Source: Streptomyces sp. f51 (GTDB lineage Bacteria; Actinomycetota; Actinomycetes; Streptomycetales; Streptomycetaceae). Taken from it: DNA of 64,000 nucleotides. Every line of letters starts with the position of its first letter. Positions within the stretch are counted from its first letter, which is position 1. The notes beneath the pieces were generated by a model. That model saw only the letters and a program-made list of their open reading frames with translations, did not search any database and was not told the origin of the DNA. Below, one piece after another: positions 26,246 to 36,960 of this stretch. The position numbers and the translations under genes were made by a program. The stretch lies in the NCBI RefSeq assembly GCF_037940415.1, contig NZ_CP149798.1:6667001-6731000 (forward strand), written 5' to 3'.

Positions 26246-26254
26246 CCCTCGACG

Positions 26255-26269
26255 ATAGCTCACGACTAT
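26255..26269. promoter_or_regulatory. LysR-type operator, ATAG-N7-CTAT (T-N11-A)
   Basis: The sequence ATAGCTCACGACTAT is an interrupted palindrome with the T-N11-A spacing typical of LysR sites. It lies 10 bp upstream of the LysR start and 61 bp upstream of sdhC. This is where a LysR protein would be expected to bind for autoregulation and control of the divergent gene. Confidence 0.55.
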
Positions 26270-26290
26270 GGAAACCAGCTGCTTCATGTC

Positions 26291-26321
26291 TTGGACTGAT
26301 CGGTTCCCCGCGGCCTACCGT
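26291..26321 (+). promoter_or_regulatory. Candidate sdhC promoter, leaderless
   Basis: TTGGAC (26291-26296) and TACCGT (26316-26321) fit -35 and -10 boxes with a 19-nt spacer. The sdhC ATG lies 8 nt after the -10 and has no Shine-Dalgarno sequence, consistent with a leaderless mRNA. Confidence 0.4.
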
Positions 26322-26329
26322 CTCTTCCC

Positions 26330-27037
26330 ATGGCTCTGGCAACGCGGACGGACCGACGGCCGTCCATGGCGCGCACCGTGTGGGACAGCTCCGTCGGCAA
26401 GAAGACCGTGATGGCCGTCAGCGGCCTGATCATGCTGCTCTACCTGGTCGCCCACATGATCGGGAACCTGAAGATCTACTTCGGCGCGGGCGAGTTCAAC
26501 CACTACGCCCACTGGTTGCGCACCGTCGGCGAACCCTTCATGCACTACGAGTGGACGCTGTGGCTCATCCGCGTGGTGCTGGTCGTCGCCGTGGTCGCGC
26601 ACGCCGTGTCCGCCTACCAGCTCAGCCGCCGGGACATCAAGGCCCGCCCCAGCAAGTACGTGCACAAGAAGCGGGGGGCGAGCTACGCCACCCGCACCAT
26701 GCGCTGGGGCGGGATCATCCTCGGCCTGTTCATCGTCTGGCACCTCCTCGACCTGACCACCGGCACCGTGCACTCCGGCGGCTTCCAGGAGGGCCACCCC
26801 TACCAGAACGTCGTCGACACCTTCTCCACCTGGTACGGCGACGTCATCTACATCGTCGCGATGCTCGCGCTCGGCCTGCACATCCGGCACGGCTTCTGGA
26901 GTGCCGCCCAGACCCTCGGGGCCGGCAGCCGCACCCGCGACCGTGCCCTGAAGACCGTCGCCAACGTCCTCGCGCTGCTGCTCACGGCCGGCTTCATCGC
27001 CGTACCCGTGGGCGTCATGACCGGAGTGGTGAGCTGA
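26330..27037 (+). CDS. sdhC: Succinate dehydrogenase cytochrome b subunit
   Basis: A 235-residue membrane subunit with five helices: VMAVSGLIMLLYLVAHMIGN, LIRVVLVVAVVAHAVSAYQL, IILGLFIVWHLLDL, VIYIVAMLALGLHIRHGF and ALLLTAGFIAVPVGVM. Histidines in the helices (HMIGN, HAVSA, HLLDL, HIRHG) are placed to bind two hemes, as in menaquinone-linked type B enzymes with a single fused membrane subunit. It anchors the flavoprotein and iron-sulphur subunits and passes electrons to menaquinone. It is the first gene of sdhCAB, 1 bp from sdhA. An internal ATG at 26366 (MARTVWDSS) is a possible shorter start. Confidence 0.92.
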   Translation: MALATRTDRRPSMARTVWDSSVGKKTVMAVSGLIMLLYLVAHMIGNLKIYFGAGEFNHYAHWLRTVGEPFMHYEWTLWLIRVVLVVAVVAHAVSAYQLSRRDIKARPSKYVHKKRGASYATRTMRWGGIILGLFIVWHLLDLTTGTVHSGGFQEGHPYQNVVDTFSTWYGDVIYIVAMLALGLHIRHGFWSAAQTLGAGSRTRDRALKTVANVLALLLTAGFIAVPVGVMTGVVS

Positions 27038-27038
27038 A

Positions 27039-28987
<1,949 letters not shown>

Positions 28988-28991
<4 letters not shown>

Positions 28992-29737
28992 AGCTCACCC
29001 TGCGCGTCTGGCGGCAGAAGAACGCCGACGCCGACGGAGCGATGTCCACGTACGAGGTGGACGGCATCTCGGCCGACATGTCCTTCCTGGAGATGCTCGA
29101 CACCCTCAACGAGGAGCTCATCCTCGCCGGCGACGACCCCGTCGCCTTCGACCACGACTGCCGCGAGGGCATCTGCGGCGCGTGCAGCCTCGTCATCAAC
29201 GGCGACGCGCACGGACCCGAGCGCACCACCACCTGCCAGCTGCACATGCGCTCCTTCCGCGACGGCGACACGATCGACGTCGAGCCCTGGCGGGCCGCCG
29301 CCTTCCCGGTCGTCAAGGACCTGGTCGTCGACCGCTCCGCCTTCGACCGGATCATCCAGGCCGGCGGCTACATCACCGCCCCGACCGGCGCCGCGCCCGA
29401 GGCGCACGCCACCCCCGTCCCCAAGCCCGAGGCCGACTTCGCCTTCGAGCACGCCGAGTGCATCGGCTGCGGCGCCTGTGTGGCGGCCTGCCCCAACGGT
29501 GCCGCCATGCTGTTCACCTCGGCCAAGATCAACCACCTGAACGTGCTGCCGCAGGGCGCCCCCGAACGCGAGACCCGGGTGCTCGACATGGTCGGGCAGA
29601 TGGACGAGGAGGGCTTCGGCGGCTGCACCCTCACGGGGGAGTGCGCGACCGCCTGCCCCAAGGGAATCCCGCTCGTCTCCATCACGAGCATGAACAAGGA
29701 GTGGCTGCGCGCCACCCGCAAGGCGGGAAGGCGTTAG
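28988..29737 (+). CDS. sdhB: Succinate dehydrogenase iron-sulphur subunit
   Basis: A 249-residue subunit. The [2Fe-2S] ligands are in CREGICGACS, with a further Cys in TTTCQLHM. The [4Fe-4S] and [3Fe-4S] ligands are in CIGCGACVAACPNG and CTLTGECATACPKG. It links the flavin of SdhA to the quinone and heme in SdhC. The start overlaps the sdhA stop by 4 nt, so expression is coupled. A hairpin terminator follows 33 bp after the stop, making sdhCAB a closed three-gene operon. Confidence 0.95.
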
Positions 29738-29769
29738 GCAGAAGTCGTTCGCCGTACGGTGCGGACGGG

Positions 29770-29802
29770 CGGGACCGGGTGTGGTGCTCTACCCCGGTCC
29801 CG
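29770..29802 (+). terminator. Terminator of the sdhCAB operon
   Basis: A 10-bp perfect stem, CGGGACCGGG (29770-29779) with CCCGGTCCCG (29793-29802), followed by TCTCGCTTTT. Position and T-run fit an intrinsic terminator. Confidence 0.8.
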
Positions 29803-29999
29803 TCTCGCTTTTCCGGGGGACCCCTGTCATTCAGCATCCCCACATCCGGCCTCCTGGCACTGGTCACGCACACGCCAACCGGCGTCGGAAGAACAGGAAC
29901 GCGCAGACCGTTCGGATCCGGCCTGCCTCCCCCGAGCTCCCGGCCCCCTGGAGCAAGGGAACCCCTTTCGGCGAACCGGCCCGTGACCAGGAGAGTGCC

Positions 30000-30770
30000 A
30001 TGACCGGCGTTTCCACCCTCGACACCCCCACCGAGCCCGTCACCCCCACCCGCTACACCGTCACCCTGGCCCGCGACGAGGCCGATGTCCGGGCCGCGCA
30101 GCGACTGCGCCACGACGTCTTCGCCGGGGAGATGGGCGCCCTCCTGAACACCCCGCAGCCGGGCCTCGACATCGATGCCTTCGACGCGTACTGCGACCAC
30201 CTGCTGGTCCGTGACACGGAGACCGGCCAGGTCGTCGGCACCTACCGGCTGCTGCCGCCCGACCGTGCCGCGATCGCCGGACGCCTCTACTCGGAGAGCG
30301 AGTTCGACCTCGGGCCGCTGGCCGGAATACGCCCCGGACTGGTCGAGGTGGGCCGCTCCTGCGTCCACCCCGACCACCGCGACGGCGCTGTCATCGGTCT
30401 GATCTGGGCCGGGATAGCCCGCTACATGCTCGACGGCGGCCACGAATGGCTCGCCGGCTGCTGCTCCGTACCGCTCGCCGACGGCGGCACCCTCGCCGCG
30501 GGCACCTGGGACCGGGTGCGGGACAAACACCTCGCCCCCGAGGAGTTCCGCGTCCGCCCGCTGCTGCCGTGGAGCCCCGAGGGCGTCGCCCGCCCCGCGC
30601 GCACCGAACTGCCCCCGCTGCTGCGCGGGTACCTCCGCCTCGGCGCCTGGGTCTGCGGCGAGCCCGCGCACGACACCGACTTCGGGGTCGCCGACCTGTA
30701 CGTGCTGCTGTCGATGCGCCGGGTCAACCCGCGCTACCTGCGGCACTTCCTCTCGCTCGTCCCCGCCTGA
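30000..30770 (+). CDS. olsB: L-ornithine N-alpha-acyltransferase (ornithine lipid synthesis)
   Basis: A 256-residue GNAT-fold enzyme of the OlsB/hemolysin-like acyltransferase family. Conserved marks are AAQRLRHDVFAGEMG, DHLLVRD, VVGTYRLL, VEVGRSCVHPDHRDG and the late ADLYVLLSMRRVNPRYLRHFL. It transfers a 3-hydroxy fatty acid from acyl carrier protein to ornithine, giving lyso-ornithine lipid. AGGAGAG precedes the ATG. The stop overlaps the start of the next gene by one nucleotide (TGATG). The pair is therefore a two-gene unit for ornithine lipids, phosphorus-free membrane lipids. Confidence 0.8.
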   Translation: MTGVSTLDTPTEPVTPTRYTVTLARDEADVRAAQRLRHDVFAGEMGALLNTPQPGLDIDAFDAYCDHLLVRDTETGQVVGTYRLLPPDRAAIAGRLYSESEFDLGPLAGIRPGLVEVGRSCVHPDHRDGAVIGLIWAGIARYMLDGGHEWLAGCCSVPLADGGTLAAGTWDRVRDKHLAPEEFRVRPLLPWSPEGVARPARTELPPLLRGYLRLGAWVCGEPAHDTDFGVADLYVLLSMRRVNPRYLRHFLSLVPA

Positions 30771-31903
30771 TGAGCACGCCCCGCACCGGAGCGGAGCGCC
30801 TCCCGGTCCTCCGACGTCCCCTGGCCGGCGGAGGACCGGGTACGGCGGTGCCCTCCGACGCCGTCCCCGCGCCCCGCGGTCCCGCCGAGGCCGTTTCTCC
30901 GCCCCCCGGGCCCGCCGAGCCCGCTTCTTCGCGCCGCGGGCTCACCGAGACCGTTCTCTCGCCCGGCGGCCCGGTCGAGGCCGTTCCTTCGCCCCGCGGG
31001 CCCGTCGGCGGCCCCGTACGGCCCCGGCGGCCCGCCGCCGCTCCCGTACCGCCCCGGCGGTCCGGCGCCGGGCCGGTCCGAACGGACAGCGCCTGGCTGC
31101 CCACCGCACCCTGCTCGCCGCGCGGCTGCGTGGAGTCCGCGCGGCCCTGGACGGGCGTGCCCCGGGCCGTCCTGCGGCTGGCCGCGCTGCTGGCCGTGGT
31201 CCTCCTCGGTGTCGCCCTGCTCCCGCTCGTCGCACGGCTGCGGACCCGGCCACGCCAGCGATGGATCCGCCGCTGGTGCCTGGCCGTGGTGCACACCGCC
31301 GGCGTCCGGACGCGGATCACCGGAACCGCCCGGCCCAGCGGCGGAGTCCTGATCGTCTCCAACCACGTCTCCTGGCTGGACATCCCGCTGCTCGCCGCCG
31401 TCCGCCCGGCCCGGATGGTCGCCAAGGCGGAGGTGCGCGGCTGGCCCGTGATGGGGGCGCTTGCGGCCCGCGGCGGCACGCTGTTCATCGACCGCGACCG
31501 GCTGCGCGCCCTGCCCGGCACGGTGCGGGAGGTCGCCGAGGCCCTGCGCGGTGGCTCGGCCGTCGCCGCGTTCCCCGAGGGCAGCACCTGGTGCGGCCGT
31601 GCCGGCGGCCGCTACCGCGGGGCCCTCTTCCAGGCCGCCCTGGACGCCGGTGCGCCGGTCCAGCCGGTGCGCATCCGGTACGGGTCCGCGGACGGCTCGG
31701 CGAGCACCGCGCCCGCGTTCGTGGGTGAGGACTCGCTGCTCGCCTCGCTGTGGCGGGTGGTGTCGGCACGCGGCCTGGTGGCCGAGGTGAGTCTGCGGCC
31801 CCCGCTCGCGGCGGGCGGCCACCCCGACCGCCGGTCGCTGGCGAAGGCGGCCCAGAGGCACGGGGGAGACCCGGGACCGTCGGCCGCCGGGCACCTCTGG
31901 TGA
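30770..31903 (+). CDS. olsA: Lyso-ornithine lipid O-acyltransferase (PlsC-like) with repeat N-terminus
   Basis: A 377-residue membrane enzyme of the 1-acyl-glycerol-3-phosphate acyltransferase family. The catalytic motif H-x4-D is in SNHVSWLDIP; the second and third blocks are FIDRDRLRAL and FPEGST. One hydrophobic segment (about 125-145, LRLAALLAVVLLGVALLPL) precedes the domain. Residues 32-81 are five degenerate copies of a Pro-rich decapeptide (VPAPRGPAEA type), which is not normal for the family. From its coupling to olsB it should add the second acyl chain to lyso-ornithine lipid. The real start could be internal, but no other start has a better position. Confidence 0.75.
   Translation: MSTPRTGAERLPVLRRPLAGGGPGTAVPSDAVPAPRGPAEAVSPPPGPAEPASSRRGLTETVLSPGGPVEAVPSPRGPVGGPVRPRRPAAAPVPPRRSGAGPVRTDSAWLPTAPCSPRGCVESARPWTGVPRAVLRLAALLAVVLLGVALLPLVARLRTRPRQRWIRRWCLAVVHTAGVRTRITGTARPSGGVLIVSNHVSWLDIPLLAAVRPARMVAKAEVRGWPVMGALAARGGTLFIDRDRLRALPGTVREVAEALRGGSAVAAFPEGSTWCGRAGGRYRGALFQAALDAGAPVQPVRIRYGSADGSASTAPAFVGEDSLLASLWRVVSARGLVAEVSLRPPLAAGGHPDRRSLAKAAQRHGGDPGPSAAGHLW
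30863..31012 (+). repeat. Five degenerate 30-bp repeats encoding Pro-rich decapeptides
   Basis: Codons 32-81 of the PlsC-like gene encode VPAPRGPAEA, VSPPPGPAEP, ASSRRGLTET, VLSPGGPVEA and VPSPRGPVGG. The nucleotide units share the pattern CCCCGCGGGCCCGTCGAGGC with many changes. The insert lies in a predicted disordered cytosolic N-terminus. Confidence 0.75.
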
Positions 31904-31975
31904 CGAGTGCGGGGTACGGAGGAGCCCCCGGCCTGCCGGCCGCCGAGCACCCCTGAGCCGCGCGCTCGGCGTTCC

Positions 31976-32698
31976 TCAGCGGTCGCGCGTCCGCTTGCGG
32001 TACGAGGCGGTCGCGGCCACCGCGAAGACCAGGGCAGGGCCGGCCACGACGACCACGAACGGCCGCAGCACCGGCTCCAGCCATCCGGGCAGGTCCACGA
32101 AGAGAGGCAGCAGCATCAGCACGGTCAGCGGGATGACGGCCAGCAGGGCGGTGGAGACCCCGCTGAGCAGCGCGCGCCGCAGAGTGTCGCGCCGGTCGAT
32201 CCGGACGGCGGCCTCGGGGCTCGGCGCCCAGTCGTCGCCCCGGAGCTCCTCCCACGCCTCCAGCAGGGCCCCGACCTCGCGCCCGACGTTCACGTGCAGG
32301 TTGTCGAGGAAGGGCAGCAGCATCCTGCGGCCGTCCCGCCCGTAGGCGTACACCAGCACCTTGGGCGCGTGCTCCCTCCTGGCCGCGACCGGGTTCCCCT
32401 CGGCCCTGATGTCCTGGATGTCCGCCCAGGCGAGCCGCCGCTGCTTGAACACGCCGTGCACGTGGATGGCTTCGAGGTCCGCCGTGGTGGAGGAGCGCAG
32501 GGTGGTGTAGAAGATCCAGCCCATCAGCCCCGCCCACGCGACGAGGAAGGGGTACGTGAACGAGGTGGGCAGCCCGTCGAGTTCGAGCAGGCCCTTGGCC
32601 AGGCCCAGAGTCCCGGTGACGAGGACCGTGAGGACCGTCACCATCCTCGGCCGGCTCATCCGGTACTCGCGTGGCAGTCTCTCGAACCCCGTGCTCAC
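31976..32698 (-). CDS. PH-domain membrane protein (bacterial PH_6-like)
   Basis: A 240-residue protein with four hydrophobic stretches: a pair near the N-terminus (VLTVLVTGTLGLAKGLLEL and FTYPFLVAWAGLMGWIFY) and a pair near the C-terminus (ALLAVIPLTVLMLLPLF and VVVVAGPALVFAVAA). Between them lies a short PH-like domain with AIHVHGVFKQRRLAWADIQDIRAE, the signature of the small bacterial PH family found in actinomycetes. Function unknown, probably at the membrane. The GTG at 32698 follows GGGGGAG. Confidence 0.72.
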   Translation of the reverse strand: MSTGFERLPREYRMSRPRMVTVLTVLVTGTLGLAKGLLELDGLPTSFTYPFLVAWAGLMGWIFYTTLRSSTTADLEAIHVHGVFKQRRLAWADIQDIRAEGNPVAARREHAPKVLVYAYGRDGRRMLLPFLDNLHVNVGREVGALLEAWEELRGDDWAPSPEAAVRIDRRDTLRRALLSGVSTALLAVIPLTVLMLLPLFVDLPGWLEPVLRPFVVVVAGPALVFAVAATASYRKRTRDR

Positions 32699-32818
32699 CG
32701 ACTCGCTCCCCCCGCCCCGGCCCTCGGCGCAGCACCATGCTGTCGCCCCGACTTCCTTGTGTCGAGGGGTATATGACGCTTGCCACACGGACAGGGGGCA
32801 CGGTCCCGGCGACAGGCG

Positions 32819-35182
32819 CTAGCGACGGCCTGCGAGTGCCCGGGCGAGGTAGGGCGCCGTCCGGCCCGCCGCCCGGGCCACTTCTCCGGGCGGCCCGCAG
32901 GCCACGATCCGGCCGCCCTCGTCACCCCCGCCGGGGCCGAGGTCGATCACCCAGTCGGCGCCCGCCACCACGGTCATGTCGTGCTCCACGACCACGACGG
33001 TGTGGCCGGCGTCCACGAGCCCGTGCAACTGGCGCATCAGCACCTCGACATCGGCCGGATGCAGTCCCGTCGTCGGTTCGTCGAGGAGGTAGAAGGTGTG
33101 CCCCCGCCGGATCCGCTGCAACTCGCTCGCCAGCTTGATGCGCTGGGCCTCGCCGCCCGACAGCTCGGTCGCGGGCTGCCCGAGCCGCAGATAGCCGAGG
33201 CCCACGTCGAGCAGGGTGCCGAGACTGCGCGTGACGGCCGGGGTGTCCGCGTCGGCGAAGAACCGGGCCGCCGCCTCCACCGTGAGATCCAGGATCTGCG
33301 CGATGTTCCGTCCCCGGTAGGTCACTTCGAGGGTCTCGGGGTTGTACCGCGCCCCGCCGCAGTCCGGGCACGGGGCGTACGTGCTGGGCAGGAACAGCAG
33401 TTCCACACTGACGAAGCCCTCGCCCTGGCAGGTCTCGCAACGGCCTCCGGGCACGTTGAAGGAGAACCGCCCCACTCCGTAGCCGCGCGCCCCGGCCTCC
33501 TTCGTCGCCGCGAACACCTTGCGCACGACGTCGAACAGCCCGGTGTAGGTGGCGAGGTTGGAGCGGGGAGTGCGGCCGATGGGCTTCTGGTCGACGCCGA
33601 CCAGCCGTCCGACGCCCGGCAGTTCCCCGGTCACCTCGCCGATCAGCGTGGACTTCCCGGAGCCGGAGACGCCGGTGACCGCGGTGAACACACCGAGCGG
33701 GAACTCGGCGGTGACCCCGCGCAGATTGTGCCGGGTCAGCGGGCCGACCGACACCCGCCCCCGGGGCCGGCGCACCGCGCGTTCCGGAGCGGGGGAGCGT
33801 TCGAAGAGGAAGCGTGCCGTCGCGGACTCCCGCACCCCCTCCAGCGCGGCGACCGGCCCGCTGTGCAGGACCCGCCCGCCGTGCTCCCCGGCCCCCGGGC
33901 CGACATCCACCAGCCAGTCGGCTCCGCGCACGACATCGAAGTGATGCTCCACCACGAACACCGAGTTGCCCGCCGCCTTCAGCCGCTCCAGCACGGTGAG
34001 CAGAGCCTCCGTGTCCGCCGGGTGCAGGCCCGCGGACGGCTCGTCCAGGACGTACACCACACCGAACAGCCCGGAGCGCAACTGCGTTGCCAGCCGCAGC
34101 CGTTGGAGCTCGCCCGCCGACAGCGTGGGGGTGGGCCGGTCGAGGCTGAGATAGCCGAGTCCGAGCTCCACGACGGGCGCGATACGGGAGGCGAGGTCCT
34201 CCGTCAGGACGCGGGCGCTCTCGGAGGTCCCGGCGCCACCGGTGAGGGACTTCACGAGCTCGACCAGCGGCAGCGCGGCCAATCGGGCGATGTCGCGCCC
34301 CGCGAACGTCACGGCCAGAGCCTCGGGCCGCAGCCTGCTGCCGCCGCACACCGCACAGGGCGCGGCGACGAGGAAGCGCTCGGCCTTGGCCCGCAGGGTG
34401 GCGCTCTTCGTGTCGGCGAAGGTCTTCATGACATAGCGCCGGGCGCTCATGTACGTGCCCTGGTACGGGCGTTGGATCCGGTCGGCCTCGCGCACCGGAT
34501 GCACGGTGACCACCGGCTGCTCGTCCGTGAACAGGATCCACTCCCGCTCCTCGGCGTGCAGGTCGCGCCAGGGCCGGTCCACGTCGTGGCCGAGCGTGTC
34601 GAGGATGTCCCGCAGGTTCTTGCCCTGCCAGGCCCCGGGCCAGGCGGCGATCGCGCCCTCGCGGATCGACAGTGCGGGATCGGGGACCAGCAACTCCTCG
34701 GTCGTACGGTGGACTTGACCCAGGCCGTGGCAGGCCGGGCACGCCCCGGCCGCCGTGTTCGGGGAGAACGCGTCCGAGTCGAGCCGTTCGGCGCCCTGCG
34801 GATAGCGGCCCGCGCGCGAGAACAGCATGCGCAGCGAGTTGGACAGGTTGGTGACCGTGCCGACGGAAGACCGTGAGGTGGGTGCCGATCTGCGCTGCTG
34901 GAGGGAGACCGCGGGCGGAAGCCCGGTGATCTCCCCGACCTTCGGCGCCCCCACCTGGTGGATCAGCCGCCGGGCGTACGGGGCGACCGACTCGAAGTAC
35001 CTCCGCTGCGCCTCCGCGTAGATCGTGCCGAAGGCCAGCGACGACTTCCCGGACCCCGACACACCGGTGAACACCACGAGGAGGTCCCGCGGGATGTCGA
35101 CGTCGGCACCCCGCAGATTGTGCTCCCGCGCACCGCGCACGCGGACGTGGGAGTCGTGGGGGCTGCCGTCGGGGCTGGGCAT
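32819..35182 (-). CDS. UvrA-like ABC ATPase, class II (excinuclease subunit A paralogue)
   Basis: A 787-residue tandem ABC protein, about 160 residues shorter than canonical UvrA. Two Walker A motifs (GVSGSGKSSLAFG near 39 and GVSGSGKSTLIG), two signatures (LSAGELQRLRLA and LSGGEAQRIKLA) and two D-loops (VLDEPSAGLHPAD and LLDEPTTGLHPAD) are present, as are zinc-finger CxxC pairs. The shortfall fits class II UvrA proteins (UvrA2/DrrC), which lack the UvrB-binding region and are linked to tolerance of DNA-damaging compounds. It is not the repair-essential uvrA. It probably acts in the cytosol on damaged or drug-bound DNA. Confidence 0.85.
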   Translation of the reverse strand: MPSPDGSPHDSHVRVRGAREHNLRGADVDIPRDLLVVFTGVSGSGKSSLAFGTIYAEAQRRYFESVAPYARRLIHQVGAPKVGEITGLPPAVSLQQRRSAPTSRSSVGTVTNLSNSLRMLFSRAGRYPQGAERLDSDAFSPNTAAGACPACHGLGQVHRTTEELLVPDPALSIREGAIAAWPGAWQGKNLRDILDTLGHDVDRPWRDLHAEEREWILFTDEQPVVTVHPVREADRIQRPYQGTYMSARRYVMKTFADTKSATLRAKAERFLVAAPCAVCGGSRLRPEALAVTFAGRDIARLAALPLVELVKSLTGGAGTSESARVLTEDLASRIAPVVELGLGYLSLDRPTPTLSAGELQRLRLATQLRSGLFGVVYVLDEPSAGLHPADTEALLTVLERLKAAGNSVFVVEHHFDVVRGADWLVDVGPGAGEHGGRVLHSGPVAALEGVRESATARFLFERSPAPERAVRRPRGRVSVGPLTRHNLRGVTAEFPLGVFTAVTGVSGSGKSTLIGEVTGELPGVGRLVGVDQKPIGRTPRSNLATYTGLFDVVRKVFAATKEAGARGYGVGRFSFNVPGGRCETCQGEGFVSVELLFLPSTYAPCPDCGGARYNPETLEVTYRGRNIAQILDLTVEAAARFFADADTPAVTRSLGTLLDVGLGYLRLGQPATELSGGEAQRIKLASELQRIRRGHTFYLLDEPTTGLHPADVEVLMRQLHGLVDAGHTVVVVEHDMTVVAGADWVIDLGPGGGDEGGRIVACGPPGEVARAAGRTAPYLARALAGRR

Positions 35183-35369
35183 CGGCGGAACTCCTGGGGG
35201 CGGCCCGTACCGCCGGCCGATGGGGCCGCGGCCCGGCCGTCGGCGGGGGCGGGGGCAAACCCCACGATTCTAGGCCGGGCCCGGTCCCGCTACCCGGATG
35301 CCTCGCGCGAGCCCCCGAGGCCGGTCCTGCCGGGCTCAGGGACGACCGGCGCGGGCGGGCCAGCGCCGG

Positions 35370-35870
35370 TCAGGACGGCACGTTCTCCAGGTCCAGGAGC
35401 TGTCGCTTGCGTTCCAGACCCCCGGCGTAACCGGTGAGCGCCCCGCTCGCGCCGATCACCCGGTGGCACGGGCGGACGACCAACAGGGGGTTCGCGCCGA
35501 TCGCCGTTCCGACGGCACGGACCGCGGCCCTGGACGCGCCGATCCGCGCCGCGACCTCTCCGTAGCTGACCGTGGTGCCGTACGGGATGGTCTCCAGGGC
35601 CTTCCAGACACGGCGCTGGAAGTCGCTGCCGCTCGTCACGTACTCGATGTCGAAGGCGGTCAGGCGGCCGTCGAAGTACGAGCTCAGCTGGGCGACGATC
35701 TCCCGGAAGGCGTCCGCGTCCTCCTGCCAGCCGTCCTGGACGACCGCGCCGTACTTCTGGTCCGGCACGGACAGCGCCGCGAGCGCGGTGCCGCCCTTGG
35801 CGGTGGCGGACTTCTCACCCACCAGCAGCAGTCGGCCGAGCGGGCTGTCCATGGTCGTGTAGACCGTCAT
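35370..35870 (-). CDS. ogt: Methylated-DNA--protein-cysteine methyltransferase
   Basis: A 166-residue suicide repair protein that moves the methyl group from O6-methylguanine to its own cysteine, seen in VRPCHRVIG. The helix-turn-helix region (IPYGTTVSYGEVAARIGASRAAVRAVGTAIGANP, key residues R for nucleotide flipping and the final N) and the C-terminal GYAGGLERKRQLLDLE are intact. There is no Ada-type DNA-binding domain. GGAAAGGA lies upstream of the ATG. It is next to the UvrA-like gene, in the same direction and 187 bp away, so both may act in alkylation or drug damage. Confidence 0.9.
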   Translation of the reverse strand: MTVYTTMDSPLGRLLLVGEKSATAKGGTALAALSVPDQKYGAVVQDGWQEDADAFREIVAQLSSYFDGRLTAFDIEYVTSGSDFQRRVWKALETIPYGTTVSYGEVAARIGASRAAVRAVGTAIGANPLLVVRPCHRVIGASGALTGYAGGLERKRQLLDLENVPS

Positions 35871-36080
35871 CGGTCCGGTCCTTTCCGAGTTCTCGCGGCG
35901 TGTTCATCCTCAACAGTGCGCCCTGCGCGGCCTTCCGTCCGGCGGGATTCGGACAGAGCGCTGGGCCGGGCGTGCCCCGGGGTCGCCCGGGACGGGCCCT
36001 CTCCGTTCCGCTGGGGTCGCGCCGGGGCCGGTGGGGGCACACGATCGAAGTCGACCACTCCGAACGGCCCAGGAGTCCCC

Positions 36081-36854
36081 ATGGTCTGGATCCCGCAGAT
36101 CTCCGGCCTCGTCGAACGGCTCGGCGCCGCCGAGCTCGCCGACGCCCTGCGCGACCCGGCGGCCGCCACCGTACCCGTCGCCCTCGACGACCCGGAGGCC
36201 GGCCGGATCAGCGGTGTCGGTGTGCTGGAGGCCTGGCTGGCCGTGCAGGACACCTGGCGGGCGGAGCGCAAGGCGGAGATCGAGGAGGTCGCCACGACGT
36301 TCGGCGGGGGGCGGGCCGTGGGGGAGTGGATCGTACGTCTGGAGGGCGAGGACGGCGGACGCATCGGGCTGCCCGTGGCGGCCGCTGTGGACCTCACCTC
36401 CACGCTGCCGGTGCGGATCCACCACTCCCGCCTGCCGCTCCTCGGCCGCCATGTGGTGCGCCGCCCCATGGTGCCGCCGGACCCTTCGGCGCGCCCCTCG
36501 GACGTCGTGGGCGCCTATCTGGACGCCCTCGGGGCGGGGGACACCGCGGCCGCCGTCGCCGCCTTCGCGCCGGACGGCACCTACCGCGGGCCGGGTGCCG
36601 ACTCGGACCGGCACACCGGGACGCGGGAACTGACCGAGTTCCACGACGCCCTGTTCTCCGCGGGCGGCGGCATCCCGCTCACGCTGTGCGGCGTGACCGA
36701 GGACGGCACCCGCAGCGCGTTCGAGTATGTGGTCGACCGCTGGGGCGACGCCGGTCTGCCGGCCCAGCCGGGCCTCGCGGTGTGCGTCCGGGGCGGTGAT
36801 GGCCTGATCGTGTCGGCGCGGGTCTACGACGACGTGGAAGCCCCGGTGTCGTAG
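36081..36854 (+). CDS. SnoaL/NTF2-like protein, apparently two-domain
   Basis: A 257-residue protein with no signal peptide. The C-terminal half (about 140-257, VVGAYLDALGAGDTAAAVAAFAPDGTYRGPG and FEYVVDRWG, VCVRGGDGLIVSARVYDD) has the pattern of SnoaL-like NTF2 folds. The N-terminal half (about 20-135) repeats the general layout (ALDDPEAGRISGVGVLEAWLA and VAAAVDLTSTLPVRIHHSRLPLLGRHV), so the protein may be a tandem duplication. The substrate is unknown, and the fold alone does not show enzymatic activity. AGGAG precedes the ATG at good distance. Confidence 0.68.
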   Translation: MVWIPQISGLVERLGAAELADALRDPAAATVPVALDDPEAGRISGVGVLEAWLAVQDTWRAERKAEIEEVATTFGGGRAVGEWIVRLEGEDGGRIGLPVAAAVDLTSTLPVRIHHSRLPLLGRHVVRRPMVPPDPSARPSDVVGAYLDALGAGDTAAAVAAFAPDGTYRGPGADSDRHTGTRELTEFHDALFSAGGGIPLTLCGVTEDGTRSAFEYVVDRWGDAGLPAQPGLAVCVRGGDGLIVSARVYDDVEAPVS

Positions 36855-36960
36855 GGCTGCCGGGCGTCCGAGGCGGGCAGGGATGTGTCCTCGGATCCCC
36901 CGCCCCGGGATCCGGCCCCGGACCTCCCCCACCCCACCGGCAGTGAGAGCAGGAGTGAGC

